Assembly (NCBI GenBank): GCA_022825675.1
Contig: JAJDWK010000016.1
Coordinates: forward strand, 39,415-103,414
Source: Anaerolineae bacterium
GTDB taxonomy: Bacteria; Chloroflexota; Anaerolineae; Aggregatilineales; Phototrophicaceae
DNA length: 64,000 nucleotides
Direction: 5' to 3'
Shown here: piece after piece, positions 7,676-16,443 of the stretch
Layout: every line of letters begins with the position of its first letter
How positions within the stretch are numbered: position 1 is the first letter of the stretch
The notes under the pieces: generated by a model
Databases searched by the model: none
Seen by the model: the letters and a program-made list of their open reading frames with translations, nothing else
What the model was told of the DNA's origin: nothing
Translations under genes and position numbers: made by a program

Positions 7676-8941
7676 ATGCTGGTTGATGAAGCCAAGATTT
7701 TTGTAGCCAGCGGCAAAGGCGGCGATGGCATGCTGTCCTTCCGCCGCGAAAAATATGTGCCGCGCGGGGGACCCTCCGGCGGTGATGGCGGCCGCGGCGG
7801 CGATGTCATCTTGCAGACCGACGCCAAGCTCAATACCTTGTATTTCTTCCGCAAGCGGTCGCACTTCCGCGCGCGTAATGGCGCCAGAGGCGGCTCCAGC
7901 AACAAAACGGGCGCTGATGCCGAGGCGACAATCGTGCGGGTGCCGCCCGGCACCCTCATCCGCGATGCGGAAACTGGCGGGCTCATCGCCGATTTGCTGG
8001 GTGAGAATGCGCAGGCGCTGGTCGCCAAGGGCGGCCGCGGCGGCAAAGGCAACGCCCACTTCAAATCAGCCGCCAACCAGGCACCGCGCCTGGCGGAAAA
8101 AGGCGAGCCCGGCAGCGAGCGCTGGCTTAAGCTGGAGCTCAAGCTCATCGCTGATGTGGCATTGGTAGGCTTGCCCAACGCCGGCAAGTCAACGCTGCTT
8201 TCGGTGCTCAGCAACGCCAAACCCAAGATCGCCGAATATCCCTTCACAACGCTTGAACCTAACTTGGGCACCGTCATCTACGACAATGTTGACTTGGTAT
8301 TCGCCGATATCCCCGGACTTATTGAAGGGGCGCATCTGGGTGTCGGCTTGGGGCATTCCTTTTTGCGCCATATCCAGCGAACATCTATCATCTTGCACAT
8401 TTTGGATGGCGCGGCGGACGACCCCATAGCGGACTATAATCAGATTCGCGCGGAATTAGCGCTCTTCGACGAACATCTTCTGCAGCGCCCGGAGATCATC
8501 GTCATCAACAAATTGGACCAGCCCGCCGCGAGAGAATATCTGCCCCTGCTTGAGGAGGGCTTTCGTGAGCGGAACCTCAGCGATATCATCGCGATTTCTG
8601 CGCTGACGCGGGAAAATGTTCAAGCGCTTGTGCAAAGGACCTTCGAGCATGCGGCAAATAGTCCCGCGCTCCAGGCGAACCCGGAGGAGAGCCCGCATAT
8701 CTATGCGCTTGGCGAAGAGGAAATTCCCTTTGAGCTGGTGCAGGAAGACGGCATATTTTATATCAGCGGCGAGCGCATTGAACGGGCGGCGGCGATGACC
8801 TTTTGGGATTATGAAGAAGCGGTGGCGCGCTTCCAGCAAACTTTGCAGACGCTGGGGGTGGTGGCGGCCTTGCAGCGCGCGGGCGTGAGGCGCGGCGATA
8901 CTGTTTTTGTCGGCGATTTCGAGCTGGAGTGGTCCGCATGA
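7676..8941 (+). CDS. obg: GTPase Obg (ribosome assembly / stress)
   Basis: Obg is an essential large-subunit-associated GTPase. The 421-residue protein has the glycine-rich N-terminal Obg fold (GGPSGGDGGRGGDVI, GARGGSSNKTG). The G domain has Walker A GLPNAGKSTLL, switch II DIPGLIEGAH and NKLD. The C-terminal OCT domain carries IYALGEEEIPFELV and a tail ending FVGDFELEW. The ATG at 7676 gives the standard MLVDEAKIFV start; the 45-residue upstream extension is not family-like. A perfect inverted repeat TGGCAA-N14-TTGCCA (7615-7640) lies in the leader and may be regulatory or chance. The stop overlaps the nadD start. Confidence 0.94.
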   Translation: MLVDEAKIFVASGKGGDGMLSFRREKYVPRGGPSGGDGGRGGDVILQTDAKLNTLYFFRKRSHFRARNGARGGSSNKTGADAEATIVRVPPGTLIRDAETGGLIADLLGENAQALVAKGGRGGKGNAHFKSAANQAPRLAEKGEPGSERWLKLELKLIADVALVGLPNAGKSTLLSVLSNAKPKIAEYPFTTLEPNLGTVIYDNVDLVFADIPGLIEGAHLGVGLGHSFLRHIQRTSIILHILDGAADDPIADYNQIRAELALFDEHLLQRPEIIVINKLDQPAAREYLPLLEEGFRERNLSDIIAISALTRENVQALVQRTFEHAANSPALQANPEESPHIYALGEEEIPFELVQEDGIFYISGERIERAAAMTFWDYEEAVARFQQTLQTLGVVAALQRAGVRRGDTVFVGDFELEWSA

Positions 8942-9552
8942 AGCGGGAGCGCATTGGCATCCTCGGCGGCACCTTCGACCCGCCGCAGATGGGGCATCTC
9001 ATATTGGCGGAATACAGCCGCGAAACCCTGGGCATAGACCATATTCTCTTTGTGCCTGTTGGCGATCACCCCTTCAAGCAGAACCAGACGCGGCTGCCTA
9101 TCGAGCGGCGGCTGGCGATGCTGCAACTGGCGATAGCCAACAACCCCGCCTTCAGCATTTCCCGCGTCGATATCGACCGCCCGGGTCCGCATTATTCCGC
9201 GGATACCGTGCGTTTGATACGCCACCAATTCCCGGAAGCGGCACTGTATTTTGTTATGGGTGGCGATAACCTGCGTGAATTGCCCACCTGGACGCGCGCG
9301 CCGGAACTGTATCGCTGCTGTCGGCTGGCGGTGATGAAGCGCGCCGATGAAGATGTCTCGCCCGATATGCACGCTGCTGCATTGCCCGGCTTGTCCGCCC
9401 AAGTGGATATCGTCGATGTGCCGATGCTGAGCCTCTGGCTCTCGTCAAGCTATGTCGTCAGCCGCTTGCGCCAAAACCTTAGCGTGCGCTATCTCGTGCC
9501 CGATGCCGTGCTGCGCTACATCGCAGAGCATAATCTCTACCGCGAAGCCTGA
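8938..9552 (+). CDS. nadD: Nicotinate-nucleotide adenylyltransferase
   Basis: NadD transfers AMP to nicotinate mononucleotide in NAD synthesis. The 204-residue protein has GILGGTFDPPQMGHLILAEY at the N-terminus, FVMGGDNLRELPTW in the middle and SSSYVVSRLR near the C-terminus, followed by VRYLVPDAVLRYI. These are the family blocks in the right order. The nucleotidyltransferase (H/T)xGH motif reads QMGH, so the first His, normally involved in catalysis, is Gln. Start ATG overlaps the obg stop as ATGA, so the two genes are translationally coupled, a common pairing. Confidence 0.9.
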   Translation: MKRERIGILGGTFDPPQMGHLILAEYSRETLGIDHILFVPVGDHPFKQNQTRLPIERRLAMLQLAIANNPAFSISRVDIDRPGPHYSADTVRLIRHQFPEAALYFVMGGDNLRELPTWTRAPELYRCCRLAVMKRADEDVSPDMHAAALPGLSAQVDIVDVPMLSLWLSSSYVVSRLRQNLSVRYLVPDAVLRYIAEHNLYREA

Positions 9553-9554
9553 CG

Positions 9555-11273
9555 ATGCGCCCGCTTCTCGTTTGCATTGCGCTGCTATGCGCCCTCTTGA
9601 TGGCAGCGCCGCTGCTGGCGCAAAGTGGCGAGCCCGCCCCGACATTGGTACCGCCGACGCTGGTGCCAAGCGCGGCGGGCGCCCCTCAAACGGCATTGCC
9701 GACCGAATCAGCGGTGGCGCAGATACACGCGAGCAACATTTTCAAAGTCGGGATACTCTACAACGCGCCGCCATACAGCGCATTGACTTTGCAGGGGGAA
9801 ATGCGCGGCTTTGATGTCGAGCTGCTGCGCCTGCTGGCGGCGGAATGGGGCAGCGAACTTGAATTCCTGCAGGTTACGCGGCAGAACGCCGTGAACGCGC
9901 TTGTGCGTGGCGAAGTGCATGCGGTCGCGACCGCGCTCGCGCATTATCGCGATGCCTCCAGCGAAATCGAATTCACGCAGCCTTATCAAATTGGCAGCCA
10001 GGTATTGCTCGTGCGCGAAAGCAGCGACTACGCTGCGCCAAATGAACTGGCGAACCAGGCTGTCGGCTATGTGCTGGGCAGCCGCGCCGAGACAGCGCTG
10101 GAGCTATGGCGGCAGCGCGCGGGAATCACGCTGGAGCCGCGGCGCTACCTCAACCTCGACCGCGCGTTTGCCGCTTTGGTCGCGGGCGAGGTCGAAGCGA
10201 TCGTGGGCGAAACGCAGGCGCTGCTGCGCGCGGTTGGCGACTATGGGGAGCTGGCGCGACTGCTCGAAGCGCCAATCCTGCAAGAGCCGCGGGCATTCGC
10301 TGTGCGCCGCCATGATTTCCCGCTGCGCCAGTTGCTCAATCGCAGCATTCAGCTGCTGGCGCAGCAGCAGAAATTGCAATTGCTGCATCGGGAGTTTTTC
10401 CCCGATGAAGCTTTCCCCGAAACGGCGGTAACGCTTTGGGATAGCATCGGCGACGAAGTCAGCCCCATGCAATTCACCGCGCAGATAGAGTATCAGCAGC
10501 AATACCGATTGTCGCGGCTTTTCAGCAGCCGCGTCTTGCGCGTCGGCGGCATCAGCCACGGGGCGGGAGCCGAATCCGCCGCCGGCGCGCGGCTGTCAGA
10601 ACTGCATCTCGCCCTCGCCAGTGAAATCGCGGCGCGCTGGGGGCTGCAACTGGAGCTGGTGCCCAGCGCGGCGGCTGAGGCGGCGACCTTGCTGGCGGCA
10701 GGCGCGGCTGACCTCATGCTCGGGCTCAAGCCTGACTGGGGCTTGATTGCCAGCGGGATAGAATTCTCGTCGCCATATTTGCTGCATGGCGACCGGCTGA
10801 TGACACGCAAGTCGGCGGGCATCCGCGGCTTCAGCGATTTGCGCGGGCGCATCATCGGCATTTTGATTGGGGATGACGACGCACAGGCGCGGGCGCAGGC
10901 TTGGGCGGACAGCATCAACGCTTCGGTGCGTTTCTTTCTCAGCACGGAAAGCGGCGCGGCGCTCACCCTGCTCGATTACAACAACGCCAACGCGATTTAT
11001 GCTGACAGTCTGGCGCTCATCCCGCATTTGCAAGCGAACCCCGACCGCTTGCAGGTAACAACGCGCTGGTACAGCCGCGGCTATTACGCCGCCGCCATCA
11101 GCGCGAATGACCCGGACTTTAGAAGATTGCTGAATTATACTTTGCAGGAGATGAAAGCGGATGGTACGCTCTTCGCGCTGGCGGCACCATTGCTGCTGTC
11201 TGATGAGCTGCCTGCTTTTGCGATTGTGCCCGGTCCGGCAATCTTTTCCGGTATCAGCCTCGCGCGCGTCTAG
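9555..11273 (+). CDS. Secreted protein with two tandem family-3 solute-binding domains
   Basis: The 572-residue protein has an N-terminal signal peptide (MRPLLVCIALLCALLMAAPLLAQ) and a Pro/Thr-rich linker. Two periplasmic-binding-protein-like modules follow. The first (about 60-290) contains FKVGILYNAPPYSAL and MRGFDVELLRLLAAEWG. The second (about 320-560) contains VLRVGGIS, LHLALASEIAARWGLQLELV and ADLMLGLKPDWGLIASGIEF. These are SBP_bac_3-type motifs (amino acid and other small ligands). No permease or ATPase is adjacent, so it may be a ligand sensor or scavenging protein rather than an importer subunit. It starts two bases after nadD and overlaps the convergent EamA gene by 20 bases at the 3' end. 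Confidence 0.75.
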   Translation: MRPLLVCIALLCALLMAAPLLAQSGEPAPTLVPPTLVPSAAGAPQTALPTESAVAQIHASNIFKVGILYNAPPYSALTLQGEMRGFDVELLRLLAAEWGSELEFLQVTRQNAVNALVRGEVHAVATALAHYRDASSEIEFTQPYQIGSQVLLVRESSDYAAPNELANQAVGYVLGSRAETALELWRQRAGITLEPRRYLNLDRAFAALVAGEVEAIVGETQALLRAVGDYGELARLLEAPILQEPRAFAVRRHDFPLRQLLNRSIQLLAQQQKLQLLHREFFPDEAFPETAVTLWDSIGDEVSPMQFTAQIEYQQQYRLSRLFSSRVLRVGGISHGAGAESAAGARLSELHLALASEIAARWGLQLELVPSAAAEAATLLAAGAADLMLGLKPDWGLIASGIEFSSPYLLHGDRLMTRKSAGIRGFSDLRGRIIGILIGDDDAQARAQAWADSINASVRFFLSTESGAALTLLDYNNANAIYADSLALIPHLQANPDRLQVTTRWYSRGYYAAAISANDPDFRRLLNYTLQEMKADGTLFALAAPLLLSDELPAFAIVPGPAIFSGISLARV

Positions 11274-12186
11274 GCTGGCTCTGCCCCCACAGGACAATTG
11301 TCACGCCCAGCAGCAGGATGACGCTGCCCAAAGCCTGCCAGGCGGTGGGCACTTCGCTGAAAATCAAAAAAGCCCAGCAGGCGCTCATAATCGGCATTGC
11401 CTGCATCGTCATTGTCAGCGTTGTTGGCGACATGAACTTCAATGTGAAATTAAACGCGCCAAGACCGATTATCTGCGCCAGCACCGCCAGCAGCAGCACC
11501 CACAGGTAGCCGCGCGGGTCATAGCCGATGAGGGAAATGTCTGATGCCGCGATGATGCCAAATGTCACGGCGGCACCCGCGCAATATACGAGCCAAATAT
11601 ACGGGATGAATGGCATACTGCCGCGGGCTTTGCGCCCAATGATGACATAGAGAGATGCCGAGCAAGCGCTAACTGCCGCCAGCAGCAAGCCCAGGCTGGT
11701 ATTGCCGCCGGGGATGCTGGCGGGGGCATCGGAAGTGGCGATGGCTATCAGCGTGCCGCCAACTACCGCTACTGCAATGCCAAGCCAGACCTTGGCGCTT
11801 AGCCGCGCCTTCAAGAGCGTAACCTCAAATACCGCCACCCAAAGTGGAATCGTATTCAGCAGCGATTGATTGATGACGATGCTGATATGCTGCAAGGATG
11901 AGATCATCAATGTGACATTTATGCCTTGCAATATCCCCGCCGCCAGCGCCAAGCCCAGCGTCTTGGGCGGCAGAGCGCGCAGCTGCCGCGAGCCGCGATA
12001 GAGCATGTAAGGCGTGAAGGCGAGCATGCCCATAAGCAAGCGGCCGAAGGCAACCAACTGCGGCGGCAGCTCATAAGCGAAGGCGTAGCGCACACAGATG
12101 GGACCAAAGGACCAGGCAATGGCGGAGAGCGCCACCAGCAGCCACAATTGCGCCATGGATGGCGCGGACAGCTTAAGCCGCAGCAT
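11254..12186 (-). CDS. EamA/DMT-family transporter (second of a tandem pair)
   Basis: An integral membrane protein of about 310 residues with ten predicted hydrophobic segments in two repeated EamA halves. The first half contains LVAFGRLLMGMLAFTPYML and LNTIPLWVAVFEV; the second contains YVIIGRKARGSMPFIPYIWLVY. Drug/metabolite transporter proteins export or import small metabolites, and the substrate is unknown. The start is placed at the ATG at 12186, which overlaps the end of the upstream paralogue by 14 bases; an ATG at 12156 is possible. The 3' end overlaps the convergent solute-binding gene. Confidence 0.8.
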   Translation of the reverse strand: MLRLKLSAPSMAQLWLLVALSAIAWSFGPICVRYAFAYELPPQLVAFGRLLMGMLAFTPYMLYRGSRQLRALPPKTLGLALAAGILQGINVTLMISSLQHISIVINQSLLNTIPLWVAVFEVTLLKARLSAKVWLGIAVAVVGGTLIAIATSDAPASIPGGNTSLGLLLAAVSACSASLYVIIGRKARGSMPFIPYIWLVYCAGAAVTFGIIAASDISLIGYDPRGYLWVLLLAVLAQIIGLGAFNFTLKFMSPTTLTMTMQAMPIMSACWAFLIFSEVPTAWQALGSVILLLGVTIVLWGQSQPRRARG

Positions 12187-13090
12187 CTGGCTGCTTCTCG
12201 AGCTGCCGGATTTCTCCACGGCTCGCCATGATGACGCCGCAAACAATTATGAGACTGCCGATAACTTGCTGGCTCGGCGGCGCTTGTCCGAAGAGGATGT
12301 AAGCGAGGATGGCGCTGCCGATAGGCTCCAATTGCGAAAACATGCTGACGAGGGCGGCGGGGAAATGCTCCAGCAGATAATTCAAAGACGAATGCCCCAG
12401 CAGCTGCGGCACCAATCCCATCGCTAGCAGAATCAAGTAGCCTTGGGGGCGGTAGCCGAAGACGGGGGTCGCGCTGAGCGCGATGACCAGCAGCGTGCAG
12501 CACGCGGCGACGCTGTACACCATCCAAACATAGGGGATGACGGGCAGGCTGCCGCGCAGGGCGCGCCCGACAAGCATATACACCGATACCGTCAGCGCGC
12601 CCAGCCATGCCAGCGCGCCGCCCCTTAATGTGGCATCCAGCGTTGATGCGCCGCCGGGGGCGCTCTCCCCCAGCGGCGCGCCGATAAAAACGCCGCCAGC
12701 CAGCGCCACAATCAAGCCGCCTATCACCAGCCGCGACAGCCGTATGCGCAGGAAAAATACTTCCATGATGGCGACCCAGATGGGACCGGTCGATACAATC
12801 ACGACGCTGACGAGCACGGTCGTAAATTGCAAAGACGACACCCAGGCGGTGAAATGAATCGCCAGGCAGGTCCCCGCCAGCGTGATGAGCGCGAGCTCTT
12901 TGCGCGACAGCGCCAGGATGTGGCGGCGGTAGCGCAAAAGCGCCAACGGCGTCAAGGCGATGGCGGCGACAAGCAGCCGCCCGCCAGCGATAAGCAGCGG
13001 CGGCATCGCTTCTTGCAGCGCGTAGAGGATGAAGATGGCGGCGGATGAGGTGGCGGCAACCGCCAGCGCGATGACAAAATAGGCTGTCAT
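12173..13090 (-). CDS. EamA/DMT-family transporter (first of a tandem pair)
   Basis: A multi-pass membrane protein of about 305 residues, paralogous to the downstream gene. Shared blocks include the VSTGPIWVAIMEVFFLRIRL versus NTIPLWVAVFEVTLLKARL region and the GRALRGSLPVIPYVWMVY versus GRKARGSMPFIPYIWLVY region. The pair likely arose by tandem duplication and may act together, possibly as a heterodimer (inference). The ATG at 13090 gives an immediate transmembrane start but has no clear ribosome site. A TTG at 13129 would add 13 polar residues, so the start is uncertain. Confidence 0.8.
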   Translation of the reverse strand: MTAYFVIALAVAATSSAAIFILYALQEAMPPLLIAGGRLLVAAIALTPLALLRYRRHILALSRKELALITLAGTCLAIHFTAWVSSLQFTTVLVSVVIVSTGPIWVAIMEVFFLRIRLSRLVIGGLIVALAGGVFIGAPLGESAPGGASTLDATLRGGALAWLGALTVSVYMLVGRALRGSLPVIPYVWMVYSVAACCTLLVIALSATPVFGYRPQGYLILLAMGLVPQLLGHSSLNYLLEHFPAALVSMFSQLEPIGSAILAYILFGQAPPSQQVIGSLIIVCGVIMASRGEIRQLEKQPDAAA

Positions 13091-13461
13091 CGGCGGGGAA
13101 TTGCCATTGGAATGCTTCGATAGCGTCAAGGCGCGTATCCCGAGGTAGAACTGCCGTTAATCATTGTCGCTATCACAGAATATACAAGTCGGAATACATG
13201 CGGCAATCGCGCTGGGGAGTGGCAATTTTCTTGGATATAGTTTCACGGCAAATACAACACAGATTTTCACCACAGAGATTTTTTGTTTGTTTGGCGGAGC
13301 TTTTATGTCTACGAAATTAGACACTCCCTCGGACTTTGAAATTTGGCGGCAGGCAAGTACAATTGAAGTATGTGGCGCGGAGGTTGTGGGCAGCGCCCTC
13401 GAATGTGGTATACTCACGGCTGCATACCAACAGTATCAGAATGTAAGGAGCGAGTTGAATC
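13091..13461 (+). other. Intergenic region between the EamA pair and the SOD genes
   Basis: About 370 bases without a convincing gene. The stretch 13190-13350 is visibly richer in A+T than its surroundings. The right end holds the sodA promoter and ribosome site. A short open frame (13164-13472) crosses the promoter and resembles nothing I know, so I read it as chance. Confidence 0.5.
13384..13414 (+). promoter_or_regulatory. Promoter of the first SOD gene (extended -10)
   Basis: TGG-TATACT (13406-13414) is an extended -10 element. A weak -35, TTGTGG (13384-13389), stands 19 bp upstream, long for a standard spacer but tolerable with an extended -10. The coding start is 48 bases downstream with AAGGAG before it. 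Confidence 0.45.
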
Positions 13462-14067
13462 ATGGCTTTTGAACTTCCTTCACTTCCCTATGCGGAAGAT
13501 GCGCTGGAGCCGCATATTGACGCCCGGACCATGGGCATCCACCACGGCAAACACCATGCCAGCTACACCAGCAACTTAAATGCCGCAGTCGGCGGCACCG
13601 ATCTCGAGGGCAAGAGTGTCGAAGAAATTATCGGCGACCTTTCGGCTGTGCCCGAGGGCATTCGCACCGCTGTGCGCAACAACGGCGGCGGCTACGCCAA
13701 CCACAACCTGTTTTGGCAGGTGATGAGCCCTGATGGCGGCGGCGAGCCCAGTGGCGCGCTGGCGGAAGCTATCAACAGCGCTTTCGGCAGTTTCAGCGCT
13801 TTTCAGGCGGCATTCTCCGCGGCGGCGGCGACCCGCTTCGGCTCCGGCTGGGCATGGCTGGTGGCTGATGGCGGCACCGTCAGCGTTACCTCGACGCCCA
13901 ACCAGGACAGCCCGCTGATGGAAGGCAAGACTCCGATTCTCGGCTTGGATGTCTGGGAACACGCCTACTATCTGAATTATCAGAACCGCCGTCCCGATTA
14001 CATCGCCGCCTTCTTCAATGTCATCAATTGGGACAAAGTCGCCGAGTTGTACGCGGCTGCTGGCTAG
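13462..14067 (+). CDS. sodA: Superoxide dismutase, Mn/Fe family (cytosolic copy)
   Basis: This enzyme dismutates superoxide to O2 and H2O2. The 201-residue protein has the metal ligands in standard context: the first His in [12 protein letters not shown], the second in [14 protein letters not shown], and Asp and His in [19 protein letters not shown]. The NQDSPLM block and the overall pattern favour manganese or cambialistic use, but metal choice cannot be fixed from sequence alone. There is no signal peptide. A hairpin terminator at 14095-14126 follows and then a paralogue with an export signal. Confidence 0.93.
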   Translation: MAFELPSLPYAEDALEPHIDARTMGIHHGKHHASYTSNLNAAVGGTDLEGKSVEEIIGDLSAVPEGIRTAVRNNGGGYANHNLFWQVMSPDGGGEPSGALAEAINSAFGSFSAFQAAFSAAAATRFGSGWAWLVADGGTVSVTSTPNQDSPLMEGKTPILGLDVWEHAYYLNYQNRRPDYIAAFFNVINWDKVAELYAAAG

Positions 14068-14094
14068 CAGTCTCGACAGCAACTGTGAAAATCT

Positions 14095-14126
14095 GCGCGG
14101 CGAGTCTCTCTGATTCGCCGCGCTTT
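14095..14126 (+). terminator. Terminator after the first SOD gene
   Basis: A 12-bp stem (GCGCGGCGAGTC with GATTCGCCGCGC, one G-U pair) with a 5-base loop is followed by TTT. The T tail is short, so some read-through into the second SOD gene is possible. Confidence 0.65.
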
Positions 14127-14150
14127 CATACTATTGAGAGGAATTATATC

Positions 14151-14882
14151 ATGGTTAATGCTGAGGGATTGAGCAGGCGGGATGCAATAAAGGCGGCGCT
14201 TGCCGCGGGCGCGGCGCTCGCAAGCGGCAAGTTCAGCGCAATCGCGCAGCAGAATGCGGCGGATGCGGCAGAAGCTGCGGGCTTGTTCACATTGCCGCCA
14301 TTGCCCTACCCGCAGGACGCGCTCGAACCCTATATTGATGCGCGCACTATGGGCATCCACCACGGCAAGCATCACGCGGGCTATACCAACAAGCTGAACG
14401 CGGCGCTGGAAGGCAGCGACCTGCTGGGCAAATCCATCGAAGACATACTCGCCAATCTTGATATGGTGCCGGCGGAAATCCGCACGGCGGTGCGCAATAA
14501 CGGCGGCGGCTATGCCAATCACAACTTGTTCTGGCAGGTGATGAGCCCTGATGGCGGCGGTGAGCCCAGCGGCGCGCTGGCGGCTGCTATCGACAGCGCT
14601 TTTGGCAGCTTTGGCAGTTTCAAAGATGCTTTTTCCAGCGCGGCTGCCGGGGTATTTGGCTCTGGCTGGGCATGGCTGGCATTGGAGAGCGGCGCGCTTA
14701 GCGTCCGCACGACGCCGAATCAAGACAGCCCGCTGATGACCGGGGCGTCTCCCATCCTCGGCATTGATGTTTGGGAACACGCCTATTATCTGCACTATCA
14801 AAATCGGCGGGCGGACTACATCGCCGCATTCTTCGAGGTAATCAACTGGCGGCGGGTCGGCGAGCTTTACGCAGCCGCATAA
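14151..14882 (+). CDS. Superoxide dismutase, Mn/Fe family, Tat-exported copy
   Basis: The 243-residue paralogue of the preceding gene carries a 45-residue N-terminal extension with a twin-arginine motif and hydrophobic stretch ([20 protein letters not shown]), a plausible Tat signal. Export after folding and metal loading suits a metalloenzyme. The catalytic body keeps all four metal ligands ([36 protein letters not shown]). The ATG at 14151 follows GAGAGGAAT. The central region is nearly identical in protein sequence to the first copy, indicating a fairly recent tandem duplication or gene conversion. Confidence 0.9.
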   Translation: MVNAEGLSRRDAIKAALAAGAALASGKFSAIAQQNAADAAEAAGLFTLPPLPYPQDALEPYIDARTMGIHHGKHHAGYTNKLNAALEGSDLLGKSIEDILANLDMVPAEIRTAVRNNGGGYANHNLFWQVMSPDGGGEPSGALAAAIDSAFGSFGSFKDAFSSAAAGVFGSGWAWLALESGALSVRTTPNQDSPLMTGASPILGIDVWEHAYYLHYQNRRADYIAAFFEVINWRRVGELYAAA

Positions 14883-14907
14883 AAGCCTGTCTTTCAAAAT
14901 CTTCCTC

Positions 14908-14938
14908 AAGGGCGCTACAATGGCAGCGCCCTTTTATG
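14908..14938 (+). terminator. Rho-independent terminator after the exported SOD gene
   Basis: A perfect 9-bp stem AAGGGCGCT (14908-14916) / AGCGCCCTT (14925-14933) with an 8-base loop is followed by TTATGTT. Confidence 0.8.
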
Positions 14939-14964
14939 TTGCAAGCAGACAGGAGCGCATGGCG

Positions 14965-16365
14965 ATGACTGACTATCGTATTGAAGTGGATTCGCTGGGC
15001 GAGGTCAAGGTGCCGCGCGCGGCGCTGTATGCGGCGCAGACGCAGCGGGCGCTGCAGAACTTCCCCATCACTGGCATGAAGCCGCTGCCAGCTTTCGTCT
15101 GGAGCATCACGATGGTCAAGCGGGCGGCGGCTGAGGTCAACCGCGATTTGGGCTTGCTGGCACCGGCGCTGGCTGCCGCCATCATCGCGGCGGCTGACGA
15201 AGTGCTCGCGGGGCAGCATCAGCAGCATTTTGTGGTCGACCCCTTCCAAGCGGGCGCGGGCACCAGCCACAATATGAATTGCAACGAAGTGCTGGCGAAC
15301 CGCGCCAACCAAATTCTCGGCTATGCCATCGAGGCGGGCGAGAAGCCGGTGCATGCCAACGATCATGTCAACATGGCGCAATCGACCAACGACACCATCC
15401 CCACGGCGATACGGCTGGGCGCGCTTTGGCGCTTGGACGAGCTGCTGGCGGTATTGCGGCGTTTTGTCGAAGTTACGCGCGGCAAAGCCGCTGAGTGGGA
15501 CGATGTTGTCAAAACGGGGCGTACGCACCTGCAAGATGCGGTGCCGCTGCGGCTGGGGCAGGAAGTTGGCGCTTGGGCGACGGCAATTGAGCGGCAGATC
15601 GAAAAAGTTGAGTTTGCGGCGGCGGGGCTGCGGCGGCTGGGCATCGGCGGCACGGCTGCTGGCACCGGCTTAAACGCGCATCCCGAATATCACGGGCGCA
15701 TGGTGGCGACGCTATCAGCGCTGACGGGCTTCGCGCTCAGCGAAAGTGATGATTTATTCGAGTCGATGCAATCGATGCAAGACGCGGTCTTTTTCTCGGC
15801 GGCGCTGCGCAACCTGGCGATGGACTTCACGCGCATCGCCAACGACCTGCGCCTGCTCAGCGCGGGACCAACCACTGGCATCGCCGAGCTGACCTGCCCG
15901 ACAGTGCAGCCCGGCTCTTCCATCATGCCGGGCAAGGTCAATCCCGTGCTGGCGGAGATGTTGAATCAGGCGATGTACCATGTCATCGGCAACGACACTA
16001 CCGTCAACCTTTGCGGCGCTGCCGGGCAGTTCGAGCTGAATGTGATGATGCCAGTGCTGGCGCACAATCTCAACGAGGCGCTGCAGGTGATGATTGGCGC
16101 GGTGGGCGCATTCACCGAGAAGCTGATGGCGGGGCTGGAAGTTAATCGCGAGCGCGCCGCGAGCTGGCTGGCGCGCAATCCGATTTTGGTGACGGCGCTC
16201 AACCCGATAATTGGCTACAACAATGGGGCGAAGGTGGCGAAGCTGGCGCTGGCGCAGGGCAAGAGCGTGCGCGAGGTTGTGCTGGAGCTGGGGCTGATGG
16301 AGGCGGCGGCGCTGGACGCGGCGCTGGATGCGCGGGCGATGACGGAGGGGGGAGTGCGGGGGTGA
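14965..16365 (+). CDS. Class II fumarase / aspartate ammonia-lyase superfamily enzyme
   Basis: A homotetrameric lyase of the fumarase/aspartase family, about 466 residues. Signature GSSIMPGKVNP is present. Other blocks are GAGTSHNMNCNEVLANRA, AQSTNDTIPTAIRL, GRTHLQDAVPLRLGQE and IANDLRLLSAGP. GRTHLQDA is closer to fumarase (His after Thr), whereas VQPGSSIMPGKVNPV and the QAGAGTS block are closer to aspartase, so the substrate (fumarate hydration or aspartate deamination) is left open. The ATG at 14965 has AGGAG at a 9-base spacing; ATG 14959 is too close to it. The C-terminus ends inside a G-tract that also marks the left edge of the RM module. Confidence 0.85.
   Translation: MTDYRIEVDSLGEVKVPRAALYAAQTQRALQNFPITGMKPLPAFVWSITMVKRAAAEVNRDLGLLAPALAAAIIAAADEVLAGQHQQHFVVDPFQAGAGTSHNMNCNEVLANRANQILGYAIEAGEKPVHANDHVNMAQSTNDTIPTAIRLGALWRLDELLAVLRRFVEVTRGKAAEWDDVVKTGRTHLQDAVPLRLGQEVGAWATAIERQIEKVEFAAAGLRRLGIGGTAAGTGLNAHPEYHGRMVATLSALTGFALSESDDLFESMQSMQDAVFFSAALRNLAMDFTRIANDLRLLSAGPTTGIAELTCPTVQPGSSIMPGKVNPVLAEMLNQAMYHVIGNDTTVNLCGAAGQFELNVMMPVLAHNLNEALQVMIGAVGAFTEKLMAGLEVNRERAASWLARNPILVTALNPIIGYNNGAKVAKLALAQGKSVREVVLELGLMEAAALDAALDARAMTEGGVRG
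16344..16354 (+). repeat. Left copy of an 11-bp inverted repeat flanking the RM module
   Basis: GGAGGGGGGAG at the 3' end of the lyase gene matches, in inverted orientation, CTCCCCCCTCC at 18742-18752. Together they bracket the AT-rich methyltransferase/nuclease pair. Low complexity means chance is possible. Confidence 0.4.
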
Positions 16366-16383
16366 GGGGGGCTCGAACGAGAT

Positions 16384-16411
16384 TTGTCGCTTAAGACAAA
16401 CCTGTTAGAAT
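16384..16411 (+). promoter_or_regulatory. Promoter of the RM module with overlapping inverted repeat
   Basis: TTGTCG (16384-16389), a 16-bp spacer and TAGAAT (16406-16411) form a plausible promoter 33 bases before the methyltransferase start. TTTGTC-GCTTAA-GACAAA (16383-16400), a perfect 6-bp inverted repeat, covers the -35 and could be an operator. Confidence 0.45.
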
Positions 16412-16443
16412 TATGCAACGGGCAAATGCAGAAGAGATGTTGG

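Noticed and set aside
13164..13472. Open frame of 102 codons upstream of the first SOD gene
   Set aside because: It crosses the SOD promoter and overlaps the SOD start, has no ribosome site and no recognisable protein features.
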